A stretch of 64,000 nt of DNA from Larix kaempferi. Lineage: Eukaryota; Streptophyta; Pinopsida; Pinales; Pinaceae. Location of the stretch: positions 4,395,001 to 4,459,000 of the forward strand of contig BSBM01000036.1 of assembly GCA_027924585.1 (NCBI GenBank), given 5' to 3'. A program made the translations under genes and the position numbers. Positions 20,857 through 31,000 of the stretch are shown here, one piece after another (within the stretch, counting starts at the first letter, position 1; every line of letters begins with the position of its first letter). The notes under the pieces are model-generated. The model was given only the letters and a program-made list of their open reading frames with translations. It did not search any database and was not told where the DNA came from.

Positions 20857-23385
20857 TCAGTAGTCCTCCTCCATGCCTGAATCAACATACTCATCACTGC
20901 CACTGCCACTGCCCTGATCCTCATCCTCCTCCCCCTCCTCCTCCTCTCTGCCCATCTGACGATCTGCATCTGCTGCTGTGGAGGATGACCCTTCTGTACG
21001 ATCACTATCATCAAAAGTGACCAGCTCTAGCACTGGATCATTAAGATCCATGTTGGCTAATGCCAACTCAGTACTGCTGTCCAAACCCATATCATCAGGA
21101 AAGACATCCCACATCTTTGTCTTTCCCTTCACCCACTCCTCCCTCTTCCTGTAAATAAGACGAAGGTTGGAGTGCACATACACCATCGACTCTGCCCTGG
21201 ACTGCTCAAGCCTGCTCTTCTTCACACTGTACAAGTTCCCATATGTGCTCCAATTCCTCTCACAACAAGAGGATGATGTAACTTGAGAAATGACGCTGAA
21301 GGCTAACTTCTGTAGAATAGGGGATGTTGCCCCATGAGTTGCCCACCAAGCATAGGGTTTCTTACCCTCCCTATCTCTAACCACATCATAGCCTCCAAAT
21401 CTCCCAGTGCCAGTGGAAAAATCAACAAAGCTGTCCTCCGCCTCCTCAAGCATGTCTCTATCCTGAAATAGCCGTCTAAGTGCTATCTTCTTCCCATTTG
21501 CAATCTCTGCATCCATGTGAGGAGGGACTCTGTGTGAGGCCCCCGATCCACCAGTGAGCCACTCCTGAGTGTAGAACTTAGGGTTCAAGGAGTGGGCCAA
21601 GCAATGCAAAGGTGTGCAATTCTTATCCCACCTGGAGATAAGAATATCCCGAATAATGGTCCATAAGTTCTCTGCCGATGTCCCATACTCGGGACACTCA
21701 TTCTCCATGACAATGGACCTCGTGGACTCAATCATGGAATCCCACCCCTCATAAGCCTCTGCTAGGATGGGTTGGTCCGTGTCTGCAAACCGCAACAAAG
21801 AAATGATTGGCTCCATGATCTTAATGCTAAGATCTACCGTGTCCCACCAACCATCATTTAACACCGTGTCCTTCACCTTTTGTGAAGCAGCCTGATCCGT
21901 CTTTCTCGAAAAAGCCCAAAACTCTGAAATCACCATGGACCCAAGAGCGGTTTTCACCTCCCTCAACCTCTTGAGCATGATGAATGAGGAAGCAAACCGA
22001 GTATCTGCAACCTTCAGCAATGAAAGCTGTGTATTGTTTGTAGATGGTGAGGGCATTTGTGTGGTTTTGCACAAAGTTACGGATATGGCGTGCATCCTCA
22101 ATAAGGTTTCCAATCCATGTCACATCCGAAGCAATGGCTTTCAGTGCTAAATCCAAGGAATGGACAATGCAAGGTGTCCAAAAAATCTGTAAGAGCAATA
22201 AAAGCATGTATCAATGACTCTACAACACTAACATTGCAATGACCAAATTCAAACAATGAGCAAATTAGAAATGAAAGGTGTCCAAAATGAACATACCTGT
22301 GGATATTTAGCTTCCACAATCATGCCAGCAGCCTTGCAAACAGGTGCATTGTCCGTGATGATTTGTACACACGAATCAACACCTACTTCTTCAATGGTTT
22401 TGATGAATAAATCGCCCATAAATTGTGCATCCTTGTATTTCCCAAGAGCATCCACCGCTTTCAAGAACAACAGTCCATTTTGGGAAGATACCATGAAATT
22501 GATGAGTGGATGGCATGCGGGATCCGTCCATCCATCAGAAACAACACTCACACCGCATGAGGGCCATGTTGTTCTAATTGGCTCAAGGATTTTATCTACC
22601 TCCTTCTTTGCTTTAACCAACAATGTGGTTCTAAGCTTCTCTGAACTAGGAGGCACATAACCACTTGGAGCTCGATCCAAGATAGTTTTAACCGTCTCAA
22701 AATACAATGGTGACCGTGCAACATTGAATGAGATGAAGTTGAGGTAGAAGAAAAATGCAATGGTAAGGTCTCCCTCTTCTCGCGCCTCTTGTTGGAAAAT
22801 CCTATCCATTGGACCACCGATAGATTACCTCTTTCTTGTTTGATGAGTATCCCCACACCCATGACTGCTAGAGCTAGGTGGAAATGGAGGCTTGGTGCTA
22901 GAGGGCTTTCTCAAAAATGGAAGAGGATCATCCTCTTTTTTCTAACTTGCTGCTGCCACCTTCCCTAAGCCAACATGATCCTCTCTTTCCATATCCCTCC
23001 TTTGGTGAACAGTGACCGCTTTGCATGAAGAAATCCCACAAGAAGGAAGGGCCAACAAATGGCCCTTAACCCGGAAATATGTGCTCATGAACTCATGCTT
23101 GCAAAAATTGCATCTCCAAGACACATTACCTCCCCCACCAAGCTTTGCCCTGGGCCCATCTTTTCTTGTCACATACTTCTACAAAGGGTATTTTTTTTCT
23201 TGGGCTTGTTGTCTTGCAAAAACAGGGTTAAATGGAGCATGAGCTTGAGCTCCACTAGCAGCCGATGGAGCACTTGACGAAAGAGGAGAACCGCTTGTGC
23301 TTGGTGGAATAGGAGGGGAGGCACTAAATGGTGCATTTCTCCCTCTCCTTTGGCCCCTACCTCCTGCCCTAGCTAATTGAGACAT
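20857..23385 (-). pseudogene. hAT transposase (BED finger, DUF659, dimerisation domain), nearly complete
   Basis: The start MSQLARAGGRGQRRGR (23385) is followed by a Ser/Pro/Ala-rich stretch, a BED finger WRCNFCKHEF..RVKGHL..GISSC (about 23120-23020), the DUF659 block beginning FFYLNFISFNVARSPLYFE and containing VVSDGWTDP and IITDNAPV (22809-22310), a 110-bp intron (22187-22296, GTATGT..TTACAG), FWTPCIVHSLDLALKAIASD, and a 418-codon open C-terminal exon (22113-20857) with CCERNWSTYGNL and an acidic tail. Three lesions are visible, near 23178, 22940 and 22830, all upstream of DUF659. It is the closest to functional of the four transposases here but is still a pseudogene. Confidence 0.88.
22187..22296 (-). 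other. Intron of the hAT transposase
   Basis: The minus-strand donor CACAG|GTATGT and acceptor CTTACAG|ATTTTTTGG join EAKYPQ to IFWTPC, which is the continuous sequence expected for this family. Confidence 0.75.
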
Positions 23386-24681
23386 TCCTTTTGTTGTGTG
23401 ATGGTTGAGCTTGCAATCCTCTCCACAAATCCACCGGAATGTACTTGGAATTGCTTGGATAGCCTTCAAATCGCCTTCAAATCTCCTTCACCTGCACATA
23501 CAATCACTCTTAGCCAACTCCTTCCTTGAAAATGACAAAAAGAAACTAAAATTTTGGTTTTATAACTTACCCGGCCGCACTTTTCCTGTTTTTAGCGCAC
23601 TTTACGTGTCCTGTTTTAGGGACGCGTGTCCGACAGTCGAGACACGTTACTAATTCGTGTCCGATTCGTTTAAAATTCGTGTCCGAAAAACGGATTCGAT
23701 GAAAAATCGAATCGGACACGACCTCAGGTCGAAACGTGTCCGATTCGATAGGGACACAACACGTGGACTGTTTTGAACGAATCTTGTTTCTTAGGTTTTT
23801 ATTAATGTAAATATAAATTTAAAATTAATTAATAATATATGTAAGCATTTATATAAATTCCAATAACTTAGTTATGCTAGATAACTAGCACATAAAATTG
23901 GCTATCAAATCCATCTAAATCCATCCATTTGCAATTACTCAACATCACCTTGACCCATGAATCACAGAAATAAATAAATAAAAATCTAAGATTTAGGCAT
24001 TTCGTCTATTCTTTAGCGAGAAGAATGAGAAAATTCTGTGTATCATTCCATCTGCTCTCATTTCCACTTAATGAGAAAATTCTAAAGACTTAGCCTCGTC
24101 CTCACTAGTGGGGAATTGAGTTATTGGCTTATTTATGTTGAGTCAATCAGCCCGGCCGAGGAGGGACATAACAGTTTCTCTGCCTATACGTGGATACTTT
24201 GTATCGCATGGGTACACAGCCAAAATCAACCGGCACCAACCTCGTTCCATCTATTCTTTAGCGGGAAGAGGCATTTTTTAAACTATTCCGAGACTTTCCA
24301 TCCACTAGCTAATAGCATCCATTCTAGGGAGTCACACATGAAGACATATTTATGACTGTAGCCATCCACCACTAGCTAATAGCATCCCATTAAAGTGCCA
24401 ATTTGGAACACATGGAACACATGAAGGCATATTTATGACTGTAGCCAAGTTATGACTGTCCTTCATCACATGTTCGTGAAAGCCCAAAACAAAGAACAAA
24501 GAATGAGAGAAAATGAAGCCAAATCGGGTTTTAAAGTTAAACTGGGCGCCAATCCCATTTGAGTCGCGAGTCAAACTCATCGAGCCAAGTCAAAGTCACG
24601 GTTTATAGTCAATCAGACGATCCAAACTCGGTCAACGCAAGTTATACTCAGCATGAGGTGAATCGGCTCGTGTAGGCGATC

Positions 24682-24715
24682 CGAGTCAAACTCGCGATTT
24701 TTCGAGTTTGACTCG
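24682..24715. repeat. 13-bp perfect inverted repeat in hAT sub-terminal region
   Basis: CGAGTCAAACTCG and CGAGTTTGACTCG are separated by 8 bp, close to the right end of the hAT at 24732. Further GAGTCAAACTC copies lie at 24550-24680. Such clustered sub-terminal motifs are the usual transposase-binding sites in hAT elements. Confidence 0.7.
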
Positions 24716-24780
24716 CAAGTCTTGTTACACTGATATGTACAATGAAAAATTGAATTTCATATGTACCATAATTTTTAATT

Positions 24781-24820
<40 letters not shown>
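24781..24820. repeat. Poly-A and AT microsatellite
   Basis: A run of A followed by about a dozen AT dinucleotides. Confidence 0.9.
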
Positions 24821-24825
<5 letters not shown>

Positions 24826-25512
24826 CCAGGACATACCCAAGTCCCCTATTTCAAAAAATGGCGTCCCCGTCCTCATTCCCAACCCAAGTTTCCTGGCAAT
24901 TTAGGTTTTTAATGTATGTTTAAGGCTATAAGCAATTACAGGTTCAATTGTTCAAACCCAACTCGAGGATATTTAATTCCACTTCATTGAGAAGAAATTG
25001 TGTTTGCAAGTTCATAAGTCAGTTCACGGATCATATGTCAAATGCATTTTGCAAGGGATTTGGTGAATTTATAATTTTAACAAAAGAAATGCATCGGAAG
25101 AACAAGAAGGCTGTGTATATTCAAATCAAAGGCAGCTTAGAATCAAATAATTACTCGGTTACATTCTATGAATGTAAAAGATATTCCCAAGTTGCAAAAG
25201 AAATCTATGTAAAAAATATTCCCTCTGGTCAATTTTAAAAGTACAAAACTATTTTAGTGAGCAACTTCTGCATAAATATTGCACTATTATTACAAACACT
25301 AAACAATAAAAAGGTATAAAAAGCAGTCTATGCTACATGCTCATTTTGTAAATTTGAATTTTCCATTCCGGTGATCTAACAAAATGTATAATTCTTATGC
25401 ATACAAATATTCCTGACCCATGCTTATCCTCCAACTTTTTAACCATTTGTTCTTTTTCAGGCATACTAAACTTAATAATCATCTTTAAGGATATCCAAAA
25501 ACCTATGCTACC
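24821..25512. repeat. Dispersed repeat, interrupted by a copia LTR
   Basis: Begins with a TACCC-rich part (24820-24880). Its end (25345-25508) matches 11733-11900 in the same orientation. The homology stops where the copia LTR starts at 25513, which marks it as the insertion target. A 96-codon frame at 24948-25238 shows no known domain. Confidence 0.5.
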
Positions 25513-26618
25513 TGTTGATTTTTTGTACCTACGAAAGTGTTCCCCTAGGTGACTTTTGCCTAAGTCACATAAAAGGGGAAATAAAAGTGACCCTTGCATT
25601 AAATGACTTGAGATGAGCATTTAATGTGACTTTAGAGATTAAAGTCAATTTTTTATAAATTTAAGTGGGTGAGTGAATTTAATATTTATGAAAAATTAAA
25701 TACGAGGATTTAATCTCATCCACCCATCTAGTCTAATCTCAGCCATTGGATTAGATGGCCCCTCACCTACCTAGGGTTTAGACAAAAAGCAAGGGAAAGG
25801 CATTTTGAGTTCACTTTTTGCTGATGAGAAGTGGAGAAGAGAGAGCTAGAGAGGGCACAAAATTTGAGGCAGTCATTTGAGGAAGTTTTCAGATGGCACA
25901 GAATTCAAGGCAACTCATAGAGCATTAAATGAATGGCACGAGTTTCGAGTACAGAAATCCACACAGCGTGATTCTGGGCACAGATTTCGAGGAAAGTTTT
26001 GGGCACATTTCCCAAGGTAGCAAGCATTTACTATGGCACGAATTTTGAGGTCGTACTTCTGCATTAATTGCACAGTCCGTACAGCACGCACTTCGAGGCA
26101 ATTCTGGGCACATTTCCCAAGTTTCTGGACACGGTTTTCGAGGACTGTACTTCAGCATTAATTGCTGTACCATACAGCAGTTTGGGCACAGTTTTCTAGG
26201 TGATTGGGCACAGTTATCGAGGACAAAACTGAGCTGTTATTTTTGGCACAAATTTCGAGAAAGAGTTTGCACAGAAATCGAGGCAGCCTTCTGGGTGTTT
26301 TTCTAGTTGAGATAAGTTGTATTGTGACTGAAAATTACTGTCCTGCATTTTTCTCAGAAGAAATAATAAAATCTCTCTGACTGGTTTTCCCCTTGTGGGT
26401 TTTTTCCAGGGCTATTGGCCAAAAATTACCGAGTCTGAAAAATACTTATGGTGTGCATAAATATTTAATTTTCTGCCTGTTATATTGATTTTTAACTGTG
26501 TTTTTAAAGTCTGAAAATAACATGTCATTTCCAGCCAACATGAAAAACTGGGTTGGGCATTTAACAATGGCAAGTTGACTTGGAAACCGGGTTGGGTTAA
26601 AATATCAGAAAACTTTCA
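25513..26618 (+). repeat. Copia 5' LTR (1106 bp) with GGCACA..TCGAGG motif array
   Basis: Starts TGTTGATTTTTTGTACC and ends ..AACTTTCA, directly at the PBS, so TG..CA. Between 25854 and 26285 there are 13 variants of GGCACAGATTTCGAGG, at 25854, 25895, 25936, 25978, 26002, 26035, 26083, 26108, 26128, 26185, 26208, 26245 and 26269. Spacing is irregular. A polyadenylation-like AATAATAAAA (about 26354) and GGTTTTCCCCTTGTGGGTTT (about 26382) follow, as in other copia R/U5 regions. Confidence 0.82.
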
Positions 26619-26630
26619 TGGTATCAGAGC
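26619..26630 (+). other. Primer-binding site
   Basis: TGGTATCAGAGC abutting the LTR, initiator tRNA-Met type. Confidence 0.92.
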
Positions 26631-26713
26631 TTGGGGGCAGAAAACTAAACCTGTTTCAGACAGTCAGTGATTTCTTCTGTTAGTGGGCAGCACCTTGTTG
26701 AGTTGGCAAAGAG

Positions 26714-27859
26714 ATGGCTACAGGACTTAGGTTGGAGGATAGGCTAGATGGGACAGGGAATTTTGTTCCATGGAAAGCTAGGATAATGTTGATTTTGTTA
26801 AAGAATGAGTTATGGGATGAAGTGGTAAACAGTACTACAGCCAACCCTATTCAGATTCTCGCTACTACAAATGCAGCTGCACTGTCAGCCTTCAACAAGA
26901 AAGATTGTAAGGCTAGAAGAATTATCTTAGATGCAGTTAAAGACCACATCATTCCCTACATTTCAGGTAAGGCCCATGCATTTAAAATGTGGGCAGCCTT
27001 GACTAGTTTATACCAGAGCACTAATAAGAACCGGAAGATGGTTCTAAGAGAGAAGTTGAAGGGTATAAAGATGAATGGTGGAGAGGGAGTGACATCTTAC
27101 CTTACCAGGATATCTCAGGTTAGAGATGAGCTAGCAGCAGTTGGGGTGGTAGTTTCTGACTCTGAGCTTGTGCGGACAGCAGTGAATGGGGCTTCCAAGC
27201 CTTGGGGTGCTTTTGTGCAGGCCATAGTGGGCAGGGAGAACTTACCTTCTTGGGATAGACTGTGGGATGATTTTGTACAAGAGGAGACAAGGAGAGGTCT
27301 TGTACAGGACAGCTCTTCACAGGGTAGGGAGGATGAGGAGAATGTGGCATTGACTGCAAAGGGAAAGAAGAAGAAGAAGGGCCCCAATCAGGGTGGGGCC
27401 AAGCAGCAGCAGCAGCAGCACGGTGGGAAGAAGAAAGACTTGAGTAAAATCAAGTGCTATGCATGTCAAAGATTTGGGCACTATGCTTCACAGTGTCCAA
27501 AGAAGAAGAAGAAGAAGAAGCAAACCACAGCTTCAGCGGAAGTTGATGATTTTGGAGAGAGATTTCATAAAGAGTTTTCTATTTGTGCTGGACATGTTGA
27601 GAGAGAGAGAGCCTCTATAGTTACCAGCACTGATTTGGATATGGAGATGGAGTATTCTTTGTTGACTGGCCATCAGATGGGTGCATCCACCACTAGCACT
27701 TGGTATATTGACAGCGGAGCTTCAAATCACATGACAGGTGCTCGAGAGATGTTTTTGAGCTTTCACAGACAGGTACAGATGTGGAGGTTGTACTGGGAGA
27801 TGACACCATTGTCAGAGCAGTTGGTCGTGGGACCATTACCTTTCAAAGGGAGTCTATGA
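26714..27859 (+). CDS. Copia Gag and start of protease, intact frame
   Basis: 381-codon frame starting MATGLRLEDRLDGTGNFVPW, the usual copia Gag opening. It continues with AWALT-type gag fold (HAFKMWAALTSLY; REKLKGIKMNGGEGV; LPSWDRLWDDFVQEETRRG), a Lys/Gln-rich linker, the CCHC knuckle CYACQRFGHYASQC (about 27460-27501) and the protease site WYIDSGASNHMTG (about 27702-27740). It then shifts frame near 27780, with the rest of protease and pre-integrase in the overlapping frame 27781-28332. The start is supported by its distance (95 bp) from the PBS. Gag itself appears undamaged, so it could still be translated if transcribed. Confidence 0.85.
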   Translation: MATGLRLEDRLDGTGNFVPWKARIMLILLKNELWDEVVNSTTANPIQILATTNAAALSAFNKKDCKARRIILDAVKDHIIPYISGKAHAFKMWAALTSLYQSTNKNRKMVLREKLKGIKMNGGEGVTSYLTRISQVRDELAAVGVVVSDSELVRTAVNGASKPWGAFVQAIVGRENLPSWDRLWDDFVQEETRRGLVQDSSSQGREDEENVALTAKGKKKKKGPNQGGAKQQQQQHGGKKKDLSKIKCYACQRFGHYASQCPKKKKKKKQTTASAEVDDFGERFHKEFSICAGHVERERASIVTSTDLDMEMEYSLLTGHQMGASTTSTWYIDSGASNHMTGAREMFLSFHRQVQMWRLYWEMTPLSEQLVVGPLPFKGSL

Positions 27860-28253
27860 GTCTTATGATTCTGAGGGATGTGTTGTTTGTCCCTAGGCTG
27901 AAAAAGAACTTGGTATCAGTTTCCACCATTGAGGATAGGGGACTTGAGGTTTGTTTCTTGGATGGACGAGTGCAGGTATTCCCCAAGACTACAGGACTAT
28001 CTACCTCCATGGACATTGGGGTTAGATGTGGAAAGCTATACAAGCTCTTATTTCAACCGCAACATGCTTTGGCACACAGCAGCAGCAGTGAGCTCTGCGA
28101 GCTATGGCATCGGAGGATGGCCCACTTGCATCACCCAGCTTTGAGATTGTTGAGGAGTATGGTTACAGGTTTACCTGAGTTCAACACAGAGCAGAGTGAT
28201 GTTTGCAGGGGGTGTGCTTTGGGAAAGTACACCAAGACTGCTTTTCCGAACAG
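27781..28253 (+). pseudogene. Copia protease remainder and pre-integrase, truncated
   Basis: The segment LRDVLFVPRLKKNLVSVSTI is the protease end, then the zinc region ELWHRRMAHLHHPAL..CRGCALGK (about 28090-28230). Copia similarity stops at about 28253. The next bases repeat CATATGTCCATCGGAA twice (about 28259 and 28301). Integrase core, RT and 3' LTR are absent. Confidence 0.82.
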
Positions 28254-28796
28254 TCTTCATATGTCCATCGGAAGCTTCTTGTTGAACATCAACGGGATTC
28301 ATATGTCCATCGGAACAAGTCTTCTCTTGTAAGCCAAATCACATGGTATTTTCCCTACAAGTCAAATCCCAACTAATGATCAATGACATGTTATAATCAA
28401 ATGAAAAAAAACAAATAGTTTACACAGGCATCTTAGCTAATACTTTATCACAACAATCATGAACATGTCTAACAAACACTTCTGGGAAGTATCTAGATGT
28501 CTGTTATCTCCACTAGACCATGCCATCAAGAGTGTGCACTACCTTAAGCAAGTAGAAGGGAGATATCGTCTAGACTAACTTCATGAAATGTTGTGTAGCT
28601 CATATGCATAATATAACAGGGTAAACTATATCAACTACTCAATACATTAGATCTACATATAAAAAGCATATAAGACAAAAACAGATCTATGTAAGCAAGA
28701 AAACAAAATACTTATCTCTTATTGTTTTGGTGTGTGGGCCCCTACTGCCTTCTTGTGGGAACCATAAGAGATCTATGTTCTTGCATTCTGGATCTT
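28254..28796. other. No gene seen
   Basis: AT-rich spacer between two oppositely oriented copia gag regions. Apart from the CATATGTCCATCGGAA duplication at its left edge nothing is recognised. Confidence 0.5.
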
Positions 28797-29675
28797 CTAG
28801 AAGAGGAACTTTGAACGATCATCATCCCTTTGCTTCTTGCGATGATGATCCTCTTCTACATCAGCAGTTGAGGCTTCATGCTTCCTTTTACTTGAACTTC
28901 GACAACTATTTGCGTAGTGTCCATATTTTCTGCACCTATAGCATTGAACTTGATATATGTCCTTCTCCTTTTGATATGGGCGAGGACTTGGTCTCCGATC
29001 TTGGTGCTTGTGTTTATGGAACTTCCTACCTTTTCCCTTACCCTTCGTGGCATGAGAAAAAAAAGCTTGGTTCTCCTCAGGTTGAGTGCCATGGACATGG
29101 AGTCTTTGACGTGTTGCCATCCTTGTCTCCTCCCAAGAGCAATCTGCCCAAAGCTTGTCAAACTTTGGTAGTTTGGATCTACCACTTGTGCTTTGGATAA
29201 AAGACTCCCATGATGGTGGAAGACCATTTAAAGTGTGGAGGACAAGCTCCTTATCGCCAATAGGATCTCCACTGGTGTTGAGCTTGTCTCTAAGTTCTGC
29301 GATCCTCATAAAGTATGAGGCAATGGATTCCGACTTTGCTATCTTCATATTTGAGAGTTGGTTTCTCAAAGTCATGGATACATTTAGGCTAGTGTGTTCA
29401 AACAGCTTCATAATGGTCTTGACCATTTTCCTAGCATTCTTCTTTCTTGAGATTTGAGGAACCAAATGGTCTCTCACTGAATCCACAAGAATTCTTCTTG
29501 CTTTAGCATCATTCTTTCTCCATTGGGATTTATCCTCTTCGGCTTCTGGTTCAGGGACCTTCTCATTTACATATAGCAAGAAATCATTTTCTTCTAGGAG
29601 TAGAAGAACCCAATACTTCCAAGAGATAAAGTTGGAGGCTCCTTCCAAACGATCTTCAACCTTCATCCCAATCAT
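28797..29675 (-). CDS. Copia Gag with zinc knuckle, open frame
   Basis: 292-codon frame starting MIGMKVEDRLEGASNFISW, continuing with the gag fold (LVPQISRKKNARKMVKTIM; QLSNMKIAKSESIASYFMRI; LNGLPPSWESFIQS), a basic Lys/His linker and the knuckle CYRCRKYGHYANSC (about 28950-28905), then an acidic/basic tail. There are no internal stops. Protease and later Pol domains do not follow: sequence beyond 28797 is unrelated. It is related to the gag at 46706-47560. Confidence 0.82.
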   Translation of the reverse strand: MIGMKVEDRLEGASNFISWKYWVLLLLEENDFLLYVNEKVPEPEAEEDKSQWRKNDAKARRILVDSVRDHLVPQISRKKNARKMVKTIMKLFEHTSLNVSMTLRNQLSNMKIAKSESIASYFMRIAELRDKLNTSGDPIGDKELVLHTLNGLPPSWESFIQSTSGRSKLPKFDKLWADCSWEETRMATRQRLHVHGTQPEENQAFFSHATKGKGKGRKFHKHKHQDRRPSPRPYQKEKDIYQVQCYRCRKYGHYANSCRSSSKRKHEASTADVEEDHHRKKQRDDDRSKFLF

Positions 29676-30037
29676 CTTGATTGTAGATCTGATTCAAAAA
29701 ACCTAGCAAGAGCTAGGTCAAAAATGAAAGTTAATAATTTGAAAAACTAAACCCACAGATAAATTCGCCTTGCCAAGGAGAGTTGAATAGAGTGTGGGCT
29801 AGTCCAAATCTGTGGAGAGAAATGAGTTAAAACTGAAACCCTAATTATGTTGCAGCCACAGAGTTAGGTCAAAAATTGAAAGTTCTCAAAATTGAATTTT
29901 GTCTTCACCAATAGATTCGCCTTGCCAAAAACAAAATTCCCATGGCTCTTTTTCTTCAAAATGGTGGGTGAAGACTTCACAAGATGAAACCCTAATTCCG
30001 GCAGGGTTCCGACAATGCTTCAACAATGGCTTCTTCT
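29676..30037 (-). other. Leader between PBS and gag
   Basis: Contains a diverged direct repeat: AGGTCAAAAATGAAAGTT and ATTCGCCTTGCCAA occur at about 29726/29764, and related copies at about 29866/29924. The leader of the copia at 46350-46700 shows a similar two-fold organisation. Confidence 0.5.
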
Positions 30038-30055
30038 AGAACTGCTCTGATTCCA
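30038..30055 (-). other. Primer-binding site (minus strand)
   Basis: Minus-strand reading TGGAATCAGAGCAGTTC (one change from TGGTATCAGAGC), next to the LTR end at 30056. Confidence 0.75.
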
Positions 30056-30560
30056 TGTTAAATTTCATACATTCATAGCATAAAACATAAATGCATTACC
30101 AAGATCACTAGAAGAAAGACAAAGCACAAAACAACAACACAAAGTTTATCCTAGGAAACCCAAATGGGAGAAAACCCAGCAACCTTCACAGAGAGATGAT
30201 AATTCTGAGATCAGAGTACAAATAAAGAAATAGAAAGAATGTGAAAGTATCTTTCACAAGTAGATGCCCCAAATAATCTTCCTCCTTCAAGTGATGTGAA
30301 ATCAGCCTCCTCCACTTGATGCGCACTTGCTAAATGAGTGAATGAGATAATGAGGTGCACTAGCCTCCTATTTATACAAGTGCAAAACTGGAAAATTCCC
30401 TAATGGGGCCGACTTCACCTGGGGGGCAGTAAATAATTTAAATTTAATCTTTTTATTTGTTTCTTTTGCACCCCAAGCCCTAATACCTAACTTAGATATT
30501 AAATAAGAGGGGTTCTAAACACTCTTCCATAATTTAGTTAGAATAACTTACAATGAAATG
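30056..30560 (-). repeat. 5' LTR of the minus-strand copia (upper boundary uncertain)
   Basis: On the minus strand it ends ..GAAATTTAACA at 30056 against the PBS. A TATA box (TTGTATAAATAGGAG, complement near 30366-30380) and GGGTTTTCTCCCATTTGGGT (complement near 30155-30175) are in the right order. The U3 start was not found. 30560 is an estimate. Confidence 0.6.
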
Positions 30561-30599
30561 TGGTTCTAATCACTCTTCCCTAATTGATAATCATCTAGT

Positions 30600-31000
30600 C
30601 TAAATAGAGCCAGTCCCTTATTTTGTATAATTTACTTTGCTTCTAGGCTATCATAAATGCTTTGATATTAATTTGTAGTATATTTTAAAGCATTATTTTA
30701 CAATTTAAAATCCAAGTAGTTCATGATTTGCACTATTCCTTGTCTTGAATTTATTTCCAGTCAATGTGCTTGGTTTAATATCTCATATTGTCTTTAGCAC
30801 TTGAATCCAAAAACTAACTCCCTTGATTAATATTAGTCATTTTCATTTTATCAGGGTAGACTCCCTTGGCTTTCTTTGGGAGTTAGCCTAATCAAAGGGG
30901 TTGAGTGTTAAGTTAACATGTTGAGGTGAGCATGCATGTTAAAGTATAGTTCTTTATTGTTCATATGGCAACTCCACTCAATATAAATTTTAAAAAGTAC
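30600..31000 (+). repeat. Gypsy LTR-like fragment
   Basis: 30845-30910 (GGGTAGACTCCCTTGGCTTT..GGGGTTGAGTG) resembles 35650-35705 in the 3' part of the long gypsy LTR, and the preceding AT-rich part also resembles 35480-35640. No gene. Confidence 0.45.

Larger units (their letters stand above)
20446..23770 (-). mobile_element. hAT family 1, best-preserved copy (nested)
   Basis: Left sub-terminal array: GACACGGGGACACGGGACAC and further GACACG copies to about 20530. Right array: about ten CGTGTCC/GACACG copies from 23600 to 23770. The transposase between is transcribed leftwards. The positions given are the limits of the arrays. True ends probably lie some tens of bases outside and were not resolved. 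Confidence 0.7.
20119..24732. mobile_element. hAT-type element with intact 8-bp target duplication, containing a nested family-1 hAT
   Basis: Flanked by ATATGTAC on both sides (20111-20118 and 24733-24740). Ends are CAATGTTACCAGACTCGC on the left and, on the complement of the right end, CAGTGTAACAAGACTTGC, 14 of 18 matching. The right sub-terminal part is full of GAGTCAAACTC motifs. The interior is mostly a minus-strand family-1 transposase with its own ACACG arrays at 20446-20540 and 23600-23770, so that part looks like a later insertion into a short host element. Confidence 0.85.

Noticed and set aside
20857-22113. 418-codon open frame as a domesticated host transposase gene
   Set aside because: Stops occur upstream in the same reading sense, and the ACACG transposon ends are still present, so an ordinary decaying hAT explains it.
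24948-25238. 96-codon frame as a gene
   Set aside because: Lies in a dispersed repeat, no start context or domain, AT-rich composition.
27400-27520. CAG and AAG triplet runs as a possible polyglutamine/polylysine host protein
   Set aside because: They are the basic linker of copia Gag, in frame with the gag fold and the CCHC knuckle.
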